Source of the DNA: SH-MAG3 sp036374995
GTDB lineage: Bacteria; Gemmatimonadota; Gemmatimonadetes; Longimicrobiales; RSA9
Direction: 5' to 3'
Assembly: GCA_036374995.1 (NCBI GenBank)
Contig: DASUSS010000077.1
Location: 1 to 64,000, forward strand
DNA length: 64,000 nt
Part shown: positions 52,074-61,474 of the stretch, piece after piece
Layout: each line of letters starts with the position of its first letter
How positions within the stretch are numbered: position 1 is the stretch's first letter
Position numbers and translations under genes: made by a program
The notes under the pieces: model-generated
Databases searched by the model: none
What the model saw: only the letters and a program-made list of their open reading frames with translations
Told to the model about the DNA's origin: nothing

Positions 52074-53383
52074 TGCACGACGCAGGCGTGCTCACGGGCA
52101 TTCCGTGGTTCATCATTACGGTGCTCAAGGTGCTCGTCGTCTTCTTCGGGCTCCTCATCGTGGTTGCGCTCCTCACGCTGATGGAGCGCAAGGTGTCTGC
52201 ATGGATGCAGGACCGCATGGGACCGAACCGGGTGGGGCCGGGCGGGCTGCTCCAGCCCGCCGCGGACGGGCTCAAGAACATCCTGAAGGAAGAGACGTAT
52301 CCGGCGCACGCGGCGAAGCTCTTCTTCGTGCTCGCGCCCATGCTCTCGATCGGGCCCGCGCTCATCACGTTCGGTGTCATTCCCTTCGCCGCACCGCTGC
52401 CGACGCCGTGGGGCCTCGTCGACATGATCATCGCCGACCTGCCGATCGGCATCCTCTACATCCTGGCATTCGCGAGCCTCGGCGTGTACGGCATCGTGAT
52501 GGCCGGCTGGTCGTCGAACAACAAGTACTCGTTCCTCGGCGGCCTGCGCGCGGCCGCACAGATGGTCAGCTACGAGGTCTCGCTCGGGCTCAGCCTGATC
52601 CCGGTGTTCTTCCTCGCCGGCAACGTGACCCTCACGCAGATCGTGTGGACGCAGCAGCAGGAGCTCGGTCTCTGGCTCGCACTGCCGCTCGGACTCTCGT
52701 TCATGATGTTCGTCGTCGCATCGTTCGCCGAGACGAACCGCCTGCCGTTCGACGTCGCGGAGGCCGAGTCGGAGCTGGTGACCGGCTATCATACCGAGTA
52801 CTCGTCCATGAAGTTCAGCATGTTCTTCATTGCGGAGTACTCGAACCTGCTGACGGCGTCCGCGCTCATGGCCACGCTGTTCTTCGGCGGCTGGGACATC
52901 CCGTTCTGGAACGGTGACGACATGCGTGTGATCGCCCCCGGCGTGGTCGAGGGTGCTGCACCCGCGTGGTGGAAGACGATCCTCACGCTGCTCGCATTCG
53001 GCGGGAAGACTCTGTTCTTCATCTTCGTGTTCATGTGGGTGCGCTGGACCGTGCCGCGATTCCGCTACGATCAGATCATGCACCTCGGCTGGAAGGTGCT
53101 GCTGCCCGTGGCGCTCGGGTACGTGACCATCATGGCGGCCGCGATCCTGGCGCTCGACACGCTCGGCGTGCCGTTCGGACTCGTCTACGGCCTGATCCTC
53201 ACGGCCGTGAACCTGGTCCCGACGCTGGTCTTCCTGATGCTGATCGACCGCGATCGCGTAATCGCGGGCACGGCACCCGCCGCGCGCCGGCCCGCTCCGC
53301 TGCCGCACGGCGTGACGGCGACGCGTCGGTCGCACGCGGGGGCGACGGCGGACACGCAGAGCGAGGAGGCCGGATGGCGATAA
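52073..53383 (+). CDS. nuoH: NADH-quinone oxidoreductase subunit H
   Basis: 436 aa membrane subunit at the junction of peripheral and membrane arms, near the quinone entry. Seen: LMERKVSAWMQDRMGPNRVGPGGLLQPAADGLKNILKE, FAETNRLPFDVAEAESELVTGYHTEYSSMKF and many transmembrane helices. The C-terminal 40 residues after the last helix are hydrophilic (Arg/Ala/Pro-rich). The end overlaps nuoI by 10 bp. Confidence 0.96.
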   Translation: MHDAGVLTGIPWFIITVLKVLVVFFGLLIVVALLTLMERKVSAWMQDRMGPNRVGPGGLLQPAADGLKNILKEETYPAHAAKLFFVLAPMLSIGPALITFGVIPFAAPLPTPWGLVDMIIADLPIGILYILAFASLGVYGIVMAGWSSNNKYSFLGGLRAAAQMVSYEVSLGLSLIPVFFLAGNVTLTQIVWTQQQELGLWLALPLGLSFMMFVVASFAETNRLPFDVAEAESELVTGYHTEYSSMKFSMFFIAEYSNLLTASALMATLFFGGWDIPFWNGDDMRVIAPGVVEGAAPAWWKTILTLLAFGGKTLFFIFVFMWVRWTVPRFRYDQIMHLGWKVLLPVALGYVTIMAAAILALDTLGVPFGLVYGLILTAVNLVPTLVFLMLIDRDRVIAGTAPAARRPAPLPHGVTATRRSHAGATADTQSEEAGWR

Positions 53384-53864
53384 ACGTGAAGACGGTGCGG
53401 CGGCCGGAGGGTCAGACCTCGTATCTTCGGGCGACGCTCAAGGGAATGGCGCTGACGTTCCGCCATCTCGTCGACAGGAAGATCACGCTCGAGTACCCGG
53501 ACGAGAAGCCGGAGCTCGCGCCGCGGTGGCGCGGCACCCACCGCATGGCCGTGCACGCGGATGGTCGGCCGAAGTGCGTCGCGTGCGGGCTGTGTCCGAC
53601 GATCTGCCCGTCCAACTGCATCCGGCTCGTGCCGGGCGAGGACGACCAGGGGAACCGGTACCCGATCGTGTACGAGATCGACGAGTTCCGCTGCATCTTC
53701 TGCGGCATGTGCCAGGAGGTTTGTCCGGTCGAGGCGATCCACGTCGGGCAGGACTTCGAGAACGCGGAGTATACGCGTGAGCGGTTCATCTACGACCTCG
53801 ACCGCCTGATGGCGCAGGACCATCCGGTCACGGCGCTGTGGGACCCGGAGGATCCGCTCGGCCA

Positions 53865-53868
<4 letters not shown>
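53374..53868 (+). CDS. nuoI: NADH-quinone oxidoreductase subunit I
   Basis: 164 aa with two [4Fe-4S] motifs, CVACGLCPTICPSNC and CIFCGMCQEVCPVEAI, linking the N-cluster chain to NuoB. N-terminal amphipathic helix region GMALTFRHLVDRKITLEYP. ATG 53374 has GAGGAGG 5 nt upstream. The stop overlaps the nuoJ ATG. Confidence 0.96.
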
Positions 53869-54395
<527 letters not shown>

Positions 54396-54396
54396 C

Positions 54397-54714
54397 ATGC
54401 AGCCGATCGGACAGATGGACCTGACCACGATGTCGCTGGCGCTCTCGGCGATCCTGTTCACGATCGGCGTGGCCGGCGTGGTCGTGCGCCGCAACGCGAT
54501 CATCCTGTTCCTCTGCATCGAGCTGATGCTGAACGCCGTGAACCTGGCCTTCATCGCGTTCTCCCGCACTGCCGGCGTGGACGGCCAGGTGTTCGTCTTC
54601 TTCGTCATGACCGTCGCGGCCGCCGAAGCGGCCGTCGGCCTCGCGCTCGTCATTGCGGTATTCCGCCATTTCGAGAGCGTGGACATGAAGAACTTCAACC
54701 TGCTGCGGTGGTAG
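54397..54714 (+). CDS. nuoK: NADH-quinone oxidoreductase subunit K
   Basis: 105 aa, three transmembrane helices. Seen: SAILFTIGVAGVVVRRNAIILFLCIELMLNAVNLAF, with the conserved Glu in CIELML involved in proton coupling, and AAEAAVGLALVIAVFR with the second Glu. ATG 54397 begins 1 nt after the nuoJ stop. Confidence 0.96.
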   Translation: MQPIGQMDLTTMSLALSAILFTIGVAGVVVRRNAIILFLCIELMLNAVNLAFIAFSRTAGVDGQVFVFFVMTVAAAEAAVGLALVIAVFRHFESVDMKNFNLLRW

Positions 54715-54715
54715 G

Positions 54716-56884
54716 GTGGACCATTTCGAGCCCACGCTCCTCTGGGCGATCGTACTGCTGCCGCTGATCGGCTTCGTCGTCAACGGCACACTCTCGCTGC
54801 TGGGCGCGCGCCGGCAGCAGGCGCGCCTGATCGCAGCAGGCGCCGGCGGGCACACCCACGGCGTCACGGCCGCCGTCGATCACGGACATGGCCACGACGA
54901 TGACGCCGCTGTACCCGTGCACGACGCACATCCGGCCGGCGGCAGCAGGCTGATCCCGACGGTCGTGGGCCCCGGCGTCGTCATCCTCGCGTTCCTCATC
55001 GCGCTGGTCAATTTCCTGGGCATGCTGGGCGCGGACCTGCACGAGCCGGTGATCGAGACGTACTGGCAGTGGATGCCGGTAGGCAGCCTGAGCGTGGACG
55101 CGGCGCTCCAGCTCGACCAGCTGTCGATCCTCATGACGCTCATCATCACCGGCGTGGGCGCGCTGATCCACGTCTTCAGCATCGGCTACATGGGAGACGA
55201 CCCCGGATATGCCCGGTACTTCTCCTACCTGAACCTGTTCGTCTTCTTCATGCTGGTGCTCGTGCTCGGCGCGAGCTATCCGGTGATGTTCGTCGGCTGG
55301 GAGGGTGTCGGCCTGTGCAGCTACCTGCTGATCGGATTCTGGTTCAGGGACCGCGAGAAGGCGGATGCGGGCAAGAAGGCGTTCATCGTGAACCGCATCG
55401 GCGACTTCGGCTTCCTCGTTGCCATGTTCCTTCTGTTCAGCAACCTGGGAGCGCTCGACTTCGTCACCGTGATGGCCGCCGCCCCTGCCACGTTCGCGTT
55501 CGGCGGCGCGGTCGTCACCGCCGTCACCCTGTTCCTGTTCCTCGGCGCCGCCGGCAAGAGCGCGCAGATCCCGCTCTACGTCTGGCTCCCGGACGCGATG
55601 GCCGGTCCCACGCCGGTGTCCGCACTGATCCATGCGGCGACAATGGTCACGGCCGGCGTCTACCTGGTCGCCCGCTCGAGCGTCCTGTTCGCACTGGCAC
55701 CCGTGTCCTCGATCACGGTCGCGGGGATCGGCGCGCTCACGGCGCTGTTCGCTGCGACGATCGGCCTCGTGCAGACGGACATCAAGAAGGTCCTCGCCTA
55801 CTCGACCGTCTCGCAGCTCGGCTACATGTTCGTCGGCGTGGGCGTCGGCGCGTACGCCGCCGGTGTGTTCCACCTCATGACGCACGCCTTCTTCAAGGCG
55901 CTGCTGTTCCTCGGTGCGGGTGCCGTCATCCACGCGATGCATCGCGCCTATCACGCGACGCACAGCCACGCCGACGCCCAGGACATGCGCAACATGGGCG
56001 GGCTGCGCCACTACATGAAGAAGACCTGGATCTTCATGTGGATTGCGACACTTGCGATCGCCGGCGTCTGGCCGTTCGCGGGGTTCTTCTCGAAGGACGA
56101 GATCATCTGGCAGACCGCCGCTCGCGCGGTCGGGCCGTTCGAGGCGTGGTTCCGCATCTTCTGGATCATGGCGTTCGCCGCGGCACTGCTCACGGCATTC
56201 TACATGACGCGGCTGATGGTCATGACGTTCCACGGGTCGAACCGGACGGGTGAGCAGGAGCGCCGGCATCTGCGCGAGGTGCCGGGCGTCATGTGGATCC
56301 CGCTCGCGATCCTGGCCGCGCTGTCGCTCGTCGGCGGCTGGATCAACGTGCCGGAGGCCATTGCGCACATGCCGGTGTTCGGCTGGCTCCCGTCCTCCGA
56401 GTGGCTGCACGAGTGGCTGCATCCCGTGGTGGAACAGGCGGACGGCGTATTCGCGGCGCAGGTCGGCGAGCTCGCTCACGCCGCACCGTTCGGCGGCGGG
56501 GAGGCGTTCTGGGCGGCGGCATCGTTCCTGATCGCGACGGCGGTGATCGTGATCACCGCCTACTCCCTGCTGAGGCGCCGGTACGTGCCGGCGGAGCAGG
56601 CGGCGCCGCCGACCGGCCTGCGCCGGGTCCTGTACAACAAATGGTACGTCGATGAGGCGTACGATGCCGTGATCGTGCGGCCGGTACTCGCCCTCTCGCG
56701 TGGCTTCTGGCGCTTCATCGACAACGGTCTGATCGACGGCGCCGTGAATGGAGCCGGTTACGCGTCGCGCGCGTTCGGGTGGGTCGGCTCACGGCTGCAG
56801 ACGGGTCAGCTCAACACGTACGCGTTCGCGGCCGTGCTCGGCGCGCTGCTGCTGCTGGCGCTCGTCGTCGCGGGAGGGAACTGA
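54716..56884 (+). CDS. nuoL: NADH-quinone oxidoreductase subunit L, with His-rich loop
   Basis: 722 aa antiporter-like proton-pumping subunit. Seen: MFVGWEGVGLCSYLLIGFW, GKSAQIPLYVWLPDAMAGPTPVSALIHAATMVTAGVYL, KVLAYSTVSQLGYMF and HLMTHAFFKALLFLGAG, with the conserved Lys residues of the channel. After the first helix, residues 46-72 hold a His/Asp-rich loop (HTHG, DHGHGHDDD, HDAH) not typical of NuoL. GTG start 54716 directly after the nuoK stop. Confidence 0.95.
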   Translation: MDHFEPTLLWAIVLLPLIGFVVNGTLSLLGARRQQARLIAAGAGGHTHGVTAAVDHGHGHDDDAAVPVHDAHPAGGSRLIPTVVGPGVVILAFLIALVNFLGMLGADLHEPVIETYWQWMPVGSLSVDAALQLDQLSILMTLIITGVGALIHVFSIGYMGDDPGYARYFSYLNLFVFFMLVLVLGASYPVMFVGWEGVGLCSYLLIGFWFRDREKADAGKKAFIVNRIGDFGFLVAMFLLFSNLGALDFVTVMAAAPATFAFGGAVVTAVTLFLFLGAAGKSAQIPLYVWLPDAMAGPTPVSALIHAATMVTAGVYLVARSSVLFALAPVSSITVAGIGALTALFAATIGLVQTDIKKVLAYSTVSQLGYMFVGVGVGAYAAGVFHLMTHAFFKALLFLGAGAVIHAMHRAYHATHSHADAQDMRNMGGLRHYMKKTWIFMWIATLAIAGVWPFAGFFSKDEIIWQTAARAVGPFEAWFRIFWIMAFAAALLTAFYMTRLMVMTFHGSNRTGEQERRHLREVPGVMWIPLAILAALSLVGGWINVPEAIAHMPVFGWLPSSEWLHEWLHPVVEQADGVFAAQVGELAHAAPFGGGEAFWAAASFLIATAVIVITAYSLLRRRYVPAEQAAPPTGLRRVLYNKWYVDEAYDAVIVRPVLALSRGFWRFIDNGLIDGAVNGAGYASRAFGWVGSRLQTGQLNTYAFAAVLGALLLLALVVAGGN

Positions 56885-56886
56885 CC

Positions 56887-58482
56887 GTGCTCGAATCGAT
56901 CGGCTACTCCGGCTGGGTCCTGACCGCGCTGCTGCTGATTCCCGCGCTCGGCATGGCCGCGGTGCTCCTGGGCAGCGAGCGCAACGCGAAGCACGTGGCA
57001 CTCGGCTTCTCCGCGCTCGCCTTCCTCGTCTCCGTGCCGCTCTGGTTCGGCTTCACCGCCGCGTCGCCTTCGTTCCAGTTCGGTGCCAGCGCCGCATGGA
57101 TCCCGCAGTGGGGGATCCACTACCGCGTCGGCGTGGACGGCGTCAGCGTGCTGCTCGTGCTGCTCACGACCGCGCTGTTCCCGATCACGATCCTCGGAGC
57201 GTACAACTACATCACGCGTCGCGACCGGTCGTTCTACGCGATGATGCTGCTGCTCGAGAGCGGCGTGCTCGGCGTGTTCGTCTCGCTCGATCTCTTCCTG
57301 TTCTTCATGTTCTGGGAGATCATGCTCGTGCCGATGTACTTCATCATCGGCATCTGGGGCGGCGAGCGCCGGATCTATGCGGCCATAAAGTTCTTCCTCT
57401 ATACCGCCGTCGGCTCGCTGCTCATGCTGGTCGGCATTCTGTATCTGTTCTTCAAGTATCGCGCGTTGACGGGCGAGCTCTCCTTCGCCTATGCGGATCT
57501 GCTCCAGCTGCCGCTCACGTTCACGGAGCAGTACTGGCTGTTCGGTGCGTTCGCGCTCGCGTTCGTCATCAAGGTGCCGATCTTCCCGTTCCACACCTGG
57601 CTGCCGGACGCCCACGTGGAGGCGCCGACGCCGGGATCGGTCATTCTGGCGGCGGTCCTGCTGAAGCTCGGGGCGTACGGCTTCCTGCGATTCCTGCTGC
57701 CGCTGTTCCCGCAGGCCGCCACGCATCCGACGCTCGTCGGCATCATGATGGTGCTGGCGCTGTTCGGCATCATCTACGCAGCCTGGGTCGCGGCGGTGCA
57801 GCCGGATGCGAAGAAGCTGATCGCGTACACATCGGTCGCGCACATGGGCTTCGTGGTGCTGGGCGTGTTCGCGCTCACGCTCCAGGGAGTACAGGGTGCG
57901 ATGATCGTGATGCTGTCGCACGGCCTGTCGACGGGAGCAATGTTCCTCCTGCTCGGCATGCTGTACGAGCGGCGGCACACGCGTGCGATCGACGAGTTCG
58001 GCGGCCTGGCTGCCGTGGCTCCGGGCCTCGGCACGGTGTTCGTGTTCACGGCCCTGGCGAGCATCGGGCTGCCGGGCACGAGCGGGTTCGTGGGCGAGTT
58101 CCTCGCGCTCATCGGTACGTTCCAGACGCATCCCTGGGTCGCGGTCATCGGTGCGACCGGCGTGATCTTCGCCGCGTATTACATGCTGCCCATGGTGCAG
58201 AAGATCCTGTTCAACGCGCTGACGCGGCCCGAGAACCGCCTGCTGCCGGACCTCACGCGCCGGGAGATCGCCGTGCTCGCGCCGCTCGTGGCCGGCATGC
58301 TGTGGATGGGCGTGTACCCGAAGCCGTTCCTCGAGCGAGCCGACGTCACGCTGACCACGCTGATCGAGACTGTCGAGCGCCGGAGCACGCAGTCGTTTTC
58401 GCCGCTGGGCGCAGGCATCGCACCGGCGCCACCGGCTGAATCCCAGAGCGATGTGGCGGCAGCGGCCGCCGGCGCCGAATAA
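56887..58482 (+). CDS. nuoM: NADH-quinone oxidoreductase subunit M
   Basis: 531 aa proton-pumping subunit. Seen: GVDGVSVLLVLLTT, MFWEIMLVPMYFIIGIWGG (conserved Glu), FVIKVPIFPFHTWLPDAHVEAPTPGSVILAAVLLKLG, and AYTSVAHMGFV. The C-terminal 35 residues are Ala/Pro-rich. GTG 56887 follows the nuoL stop by 2 nt. Confidence 0.96.
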   Translation: MLESIGYSGWVLTALLLIPALGMAAVLLGSERNAKHVALGFSALAFLVSVPLWFGFTAASPSFQFGASAAWIPQWGIHYRVGVDGVSVLLVLLTTALFPITILGAYNYITRRDRSFYAMMLLLESGVLGVFVSLDLFLFFMFWEIMLVPMYFIIGIWGGERRIYAAIKFFLYTAVGSLLMLVGILYLFFKYRALTGELSFAYADLLQLPLTFTEQYWLFGAFALAFVIKVPIFPFHTWLPDAHVEAPTPGSVILAAVLLKLGAYGFLRFLLPLFPQAATHPTLVGIMMVLALFGIIYAAWVAAVQPDAKKLIAYTSVAHMGFVVLGVFALTLQGVQGAMIVMLSHGLSTGAMFLLLGMLYERRHTRAIDEFGGLAAVAPGLGTVFVFTALASIGLPGTSGFVGEFLALIGTFQTHPWVAVIGATGVIFAAYYMLPMVQKILFNALTRPENRLLPDLTRREIAVLAPLVAGMLWMGVYPKPFLERADVTLTTLIETVERRSTQSFSPLGAGIAPAPPAESQSDVAAAAAGAE

Positions 58483-58503
58483 CCCGGAGGGCCGCGCACG
58501 CGC

Positions 58504-60015
58504 ATGCCAGTAGATCTCTCAGTTCCCGCGCATTACGCAGTGGTTCTGCTGCCCGAGATCGTACTCTCTATCTGGGCGATGGTGGTGCTGCTGATCGACG
58601 TGTTCCAGAAGGGCTCGCGCAGCGAGCCGTCATCGCACACCATGCCGTGGCTCACACTCGGCGGCGTGGCGCTCGCCGCGGTCGCGAACGCATGGATCGC
58701 GGGCGCGCGGGAGACCGGGCCTGCGGGAATGATCGCGGTGGATGCGTTCCGCATTTTCGTGAATTTCGTGTTCCTGCTCGCGGCCGGCCTGTTCGTCCTC
58801 ATCTCCACCCGCTACATCGATCAGGAGCGGCTCCGCCTCGGCGAGCTCTACGTGCTGATCCTGTTCGGCACGGTCGGCATGATGGTGTTCGCCGGCGCGC
58901 GCGACCTGATGGTGATGTTCATCGGGCTCGAGCTGATGTCCCTGCCGATCTACGTCCTCACCGGCATCAACCGGCGCGACCCGCGCTCGGCGGAGGGTGC
59001 GCTCAAGTATTTCCTGCTCGGCGCGTTCTCGAGCGCATTCTTCCTTTTCGGCATCGCGCTCGCCTACGGCGGTGCGGGCAGCACGAACCTGCAGCAGATC
59101 GCTCAGGCGATCGGCGTCGACGGCATCGGCGCGAGCCCGCTCCTCGTAGTCGCGACCGCCCTGCTCGCCGTCGGTTTCGGCTTCAAGGTCGCCGCCGTGC
59201 CGTTCCACATGTGGACGCCCGATGCCTACGAGGGCGCCCCGGCACCCATCACCGCGTTCATGGCGGCCGGCGTGAAGGCGGCGGCGTTCGCCGGCTTCAT
59301 CCGCGTGTTCTTCACGGCCTTTCCGGGCCTGTACGACTCCTGGGATGCGATCGCGATATGGCTCGCGGTCATCACCATGCTCGCGGCGAATCTGACGGCG
59401 CTCGTGCAGGGCAACGTGAAGCGGATGCTCGCGTACTCGAGCATCGCACACGCCGGCTACCTGCTCGTCGCGCTCGCTGCGGCCTCGGTCCTCGGCGCGG
59501 CCTCGTTCCTGTTCTACGCCGTCACGTACACGCTCATGACGATGGGCGCATTCGGCGTCGTGCTCGTCGTCGCGCGTATCGGCGAGGAACGGCTCGATCT
59601 CGAGGCGTACAGCGGACTCGCCTGGCGCCGGCCTTTCCTCGGCGTCGTGATGACCATCTTCCTGCTCTCGCTCGCCGGGTTCCCGTTCACCGGCGGGTTC
59701 ATCGGCAAGGTCTTCATCCTGCGAGCCGCCGTGGAGCGCGGACTCGTGCTGCTCGCCGTCGTGCTCGTGCTCGCCTCGCTGGTGTCCTACTTCTACTACC
59801 TCCGGGTCGCGTGGTACATGTGGTTCCGCGACCCGGTCGAAGGCAGCACGTCGGAGCCCGGGCCGCTCGCGCCCGCGATGACGTTCGCGCTGGTGCTCGC
59901 CGCTGCCGGCGTCATATTCCTGGGCGTGCTGCCCGGCTCGCTGCTGGAGCTGGCCGAGCGCAGCGCGGCCGATCTGCTCCGCATCCCGGCCGGCCTCACG
60001 CGCCTGGGTCCCTGA
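58504..60015 (+). CDS. nuoN: NADH-quinone oxidoreductase subunit N
   Basis: 503 aa, the third antiporter-like subunit and last gene of the complex I operon. Seen: GLELMSLPIYVLTGINRRDPRSAEGALKYFLLGAFSSAFFLFG, FKVAAVPFHMWTPDAYEGAPAPITAFMAAGVKAAAFAG, and MLAYSSIAHAGYLL. ATG 58504. No clear terminator was found between it and the next gene. Confidence 0.96.
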   Translation: MPVDLSVPAHYAVVLLPEIVLSIWAMVVLLIDVFQKGSRSEPSSHTMPWLTLGGVALAAVANAWIAGARETGPAGMIAVDAFRIFVNFVFLLAAGLFVLISTRYIDQERLRLGELYVLILFGTVGMMVFAGARDLMVMFIGLELMSLPIYVLTGINRRDPRSAEGALKYFLLGAFSSAFFLFGIALAYGGAGSTNLQQIAQAIGVDGIGASPLLVVATALLAVGFGFKVAAVPFHMWTPDAYEGAPAPITAFMAAGVKAAAFAGFIRVFFTAFPGLYDSWDAIAIWLAVITMLAANLTALVQGNVKRMLAYSSIAHAGYLLVALAAASVLGAASFLFYAVTYTLMTMGAFGVVLVVARIGEERLDLEAYSGLAWRRPFLGVVMTIFLLSLAGFPFTGGFIGKVFILRAAVERGLVLLAVVLVLASLVSYFYYLRVAWYMWFRDPVEGSTSEPGPLAPAMTFALVLAAAGVIFLGVLPGSLLELAERSAADLLRIPAGLTRLGP

Positions 60016-60100
60016 GGAATGCGAGCACGGCGTTCGTGCTCTGCATGATGCACTCGCCTTTCGCGTCGCCTGCTGAGGTGACTCGCCATTCGAGAACGAG

Positions 60101-61474
60101 ATGAACCTCAACGCACACATATTCCGCGAGTACGACATTCGCGGCATTGTCGGCCGTGACGTGGACGCCGGCATCGCCGAGCAGATCGGCCGCGCGTACG
60201 CGAGCGAGCTGCGCGCGCGCAACGGCGGGCGCGCGGATCTGCGGGTGGCGGTCGGGCACGACAACCGGCCGAGCTCGCCGGATCTCGCGGCGGGCGTGAT
60301 CCGCGGCATGCGTGCGGCGGGCGTGAATGTGGTCTCCTACGGCACCGTCCCGACGCCCGTGCTGTACTACGCCGCGGCCGTGGATGAGACGGATGGCGGG
60401 ATGCAGATCACGGGCTCGCACAACCCGCCCGAGTACAACGGCTTCAAGATGATCATGGGCGGACGCCCGGTATACGGCGACGCGATCCAGTCGCTGCGCG
60501 GGCGGATGGAGCAGCAGCGCTACGACAGCGGCAGCGGTGGGCTCGAGGAGCGCGATATCCTGCCGGCCTACGTCGAGGATGTCGGAGGGCGGTTCCGGCT
60601 GGAGCGGCCGATCCGCGTGGTGGTCGACTGCGGCAATGGCGCGGGCAGCCTGGTCGCCGTGGACCTGCTGCGCCGCGCGGGTGCGGAGGTGATCCCGCTC
60701 TACTGCGAGTCCGATGGCACGTTCCCCAACCATCATCCCGATCCGACGGTCGACGAGTACATTCAGGACATGATCGCGCGGGTGCGCGCCGAGAAGGCGG
60801 ACCTGGGCGTCGCGTTCGACGGCGACGCGGACCGGCTCGGTGCTGTGGACGAGGACGGTCGCATCGTGCGTGGAGACATCCTCCTGCTGCTGTTCGCGCT
60901 GGATGCGCTGGAGCGCCTGGGCCCGCCGCAGACGCTCGTGTTCGACGTCAAGTGCTCCCAGGCCGTGCCCGAGGTCTACGAGGCGCGCGGTGGTCGCACG
61001 ATCATGTGGAAGACGGGTCACTCGCTCATCAAGGAAAAAATGAAGGAGGTCGGAGCCCCGATCGCCGGCGAGTTGTCGGGTCACATCTGCTTCGGCGAGG
61101 ACTATTACGGCTTCGATGATGCGCTGTACGGCGCGTGTGCGCTCGTGCAGCTCACCGCGCGCTCGCCCCGTCCGCTGTCCGAGCGGGTGGCGGAGTTTCC
61201 GCAGTACGTGTCGACGCCCGAGATCCGGGTGGACGTGACGGAGCAGACGAAGTTCGAGATCGTGCGGCGTGCGGTCGAGCATTTCCGGCGTGAGCACGAG
61301 GTCATCGATGTCGACGGTGCGCGCGTGCTGTTCGACGGCGGGTGGGGGCTGCTGCGCGCATCCAATACACAGCCGGTGCTGGTCATGCGCGTCGAGGCGC
61401 GCACGGCCGAACGGCTCGGGGAGATCCGATCCATGATGGAGCGGTGGCTGAACGAACAGGGCGTCGTCGTCTGA
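60101..61474 (+). CDS. Phosphomannomutase / phosphoglucomutase
   Basis: 457 aa alpha-D-phosphohexomutase. Seen: FREYDIRGIVG, active-site phosphoserine loop QITGSHNPPEYNGFK, metal loop VAFDGDADRLGAVDE, sugar loop AGELSGHICF and phosphate-binding LLRASNTQPVLVMRVEA. Similar proteins (AlgC/ManB type) act on mannose- and glucose-phosphates for surface sugar synthesis; specificity cannot be decided here. ATG 60101 lies 85 bp after nuoN; no promoter was recognised. Confidence 0.93.
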   Translation: MNLNAHIFREYDIRGIVGRDVDAGIAEQIGRAYASELRARNGGRADLRVAVGHDNRPSSPDLAAGVIRGMRAAGVNVVSYGTVPTPVLYYAAAVDETDGGMQITGSHNPPEYNGFKMIMGGRPVYGDAIQSLRGRMEQQRYDSGSGGLEERDILPAYVEDVGGRFRLERPIRVVVDCGNGAGSLVAVDLLRRAGAEVIPLYCESDGTFPNHHPDPTVDEYIQDMIARVRAEKADLGVAFDGDADRLGAVDEDGRIVRGDILLLLFALDALERLGPPQTLVFDVKCSQAVPEVYEARGGRTIMWKTGHSLIKEKMKEVGAPIAGELSGHICFGEDYYGFDDALYGACALVQLTARSPRPLSERVAEFPQYVSTPEIRVDVTEQTKFEIVRRAVEHFRREHEVIDVDGARVLFDGGWGLLRASNTQPVLVMRVEARTAERLGEIRSMMERWLNEQGVVV

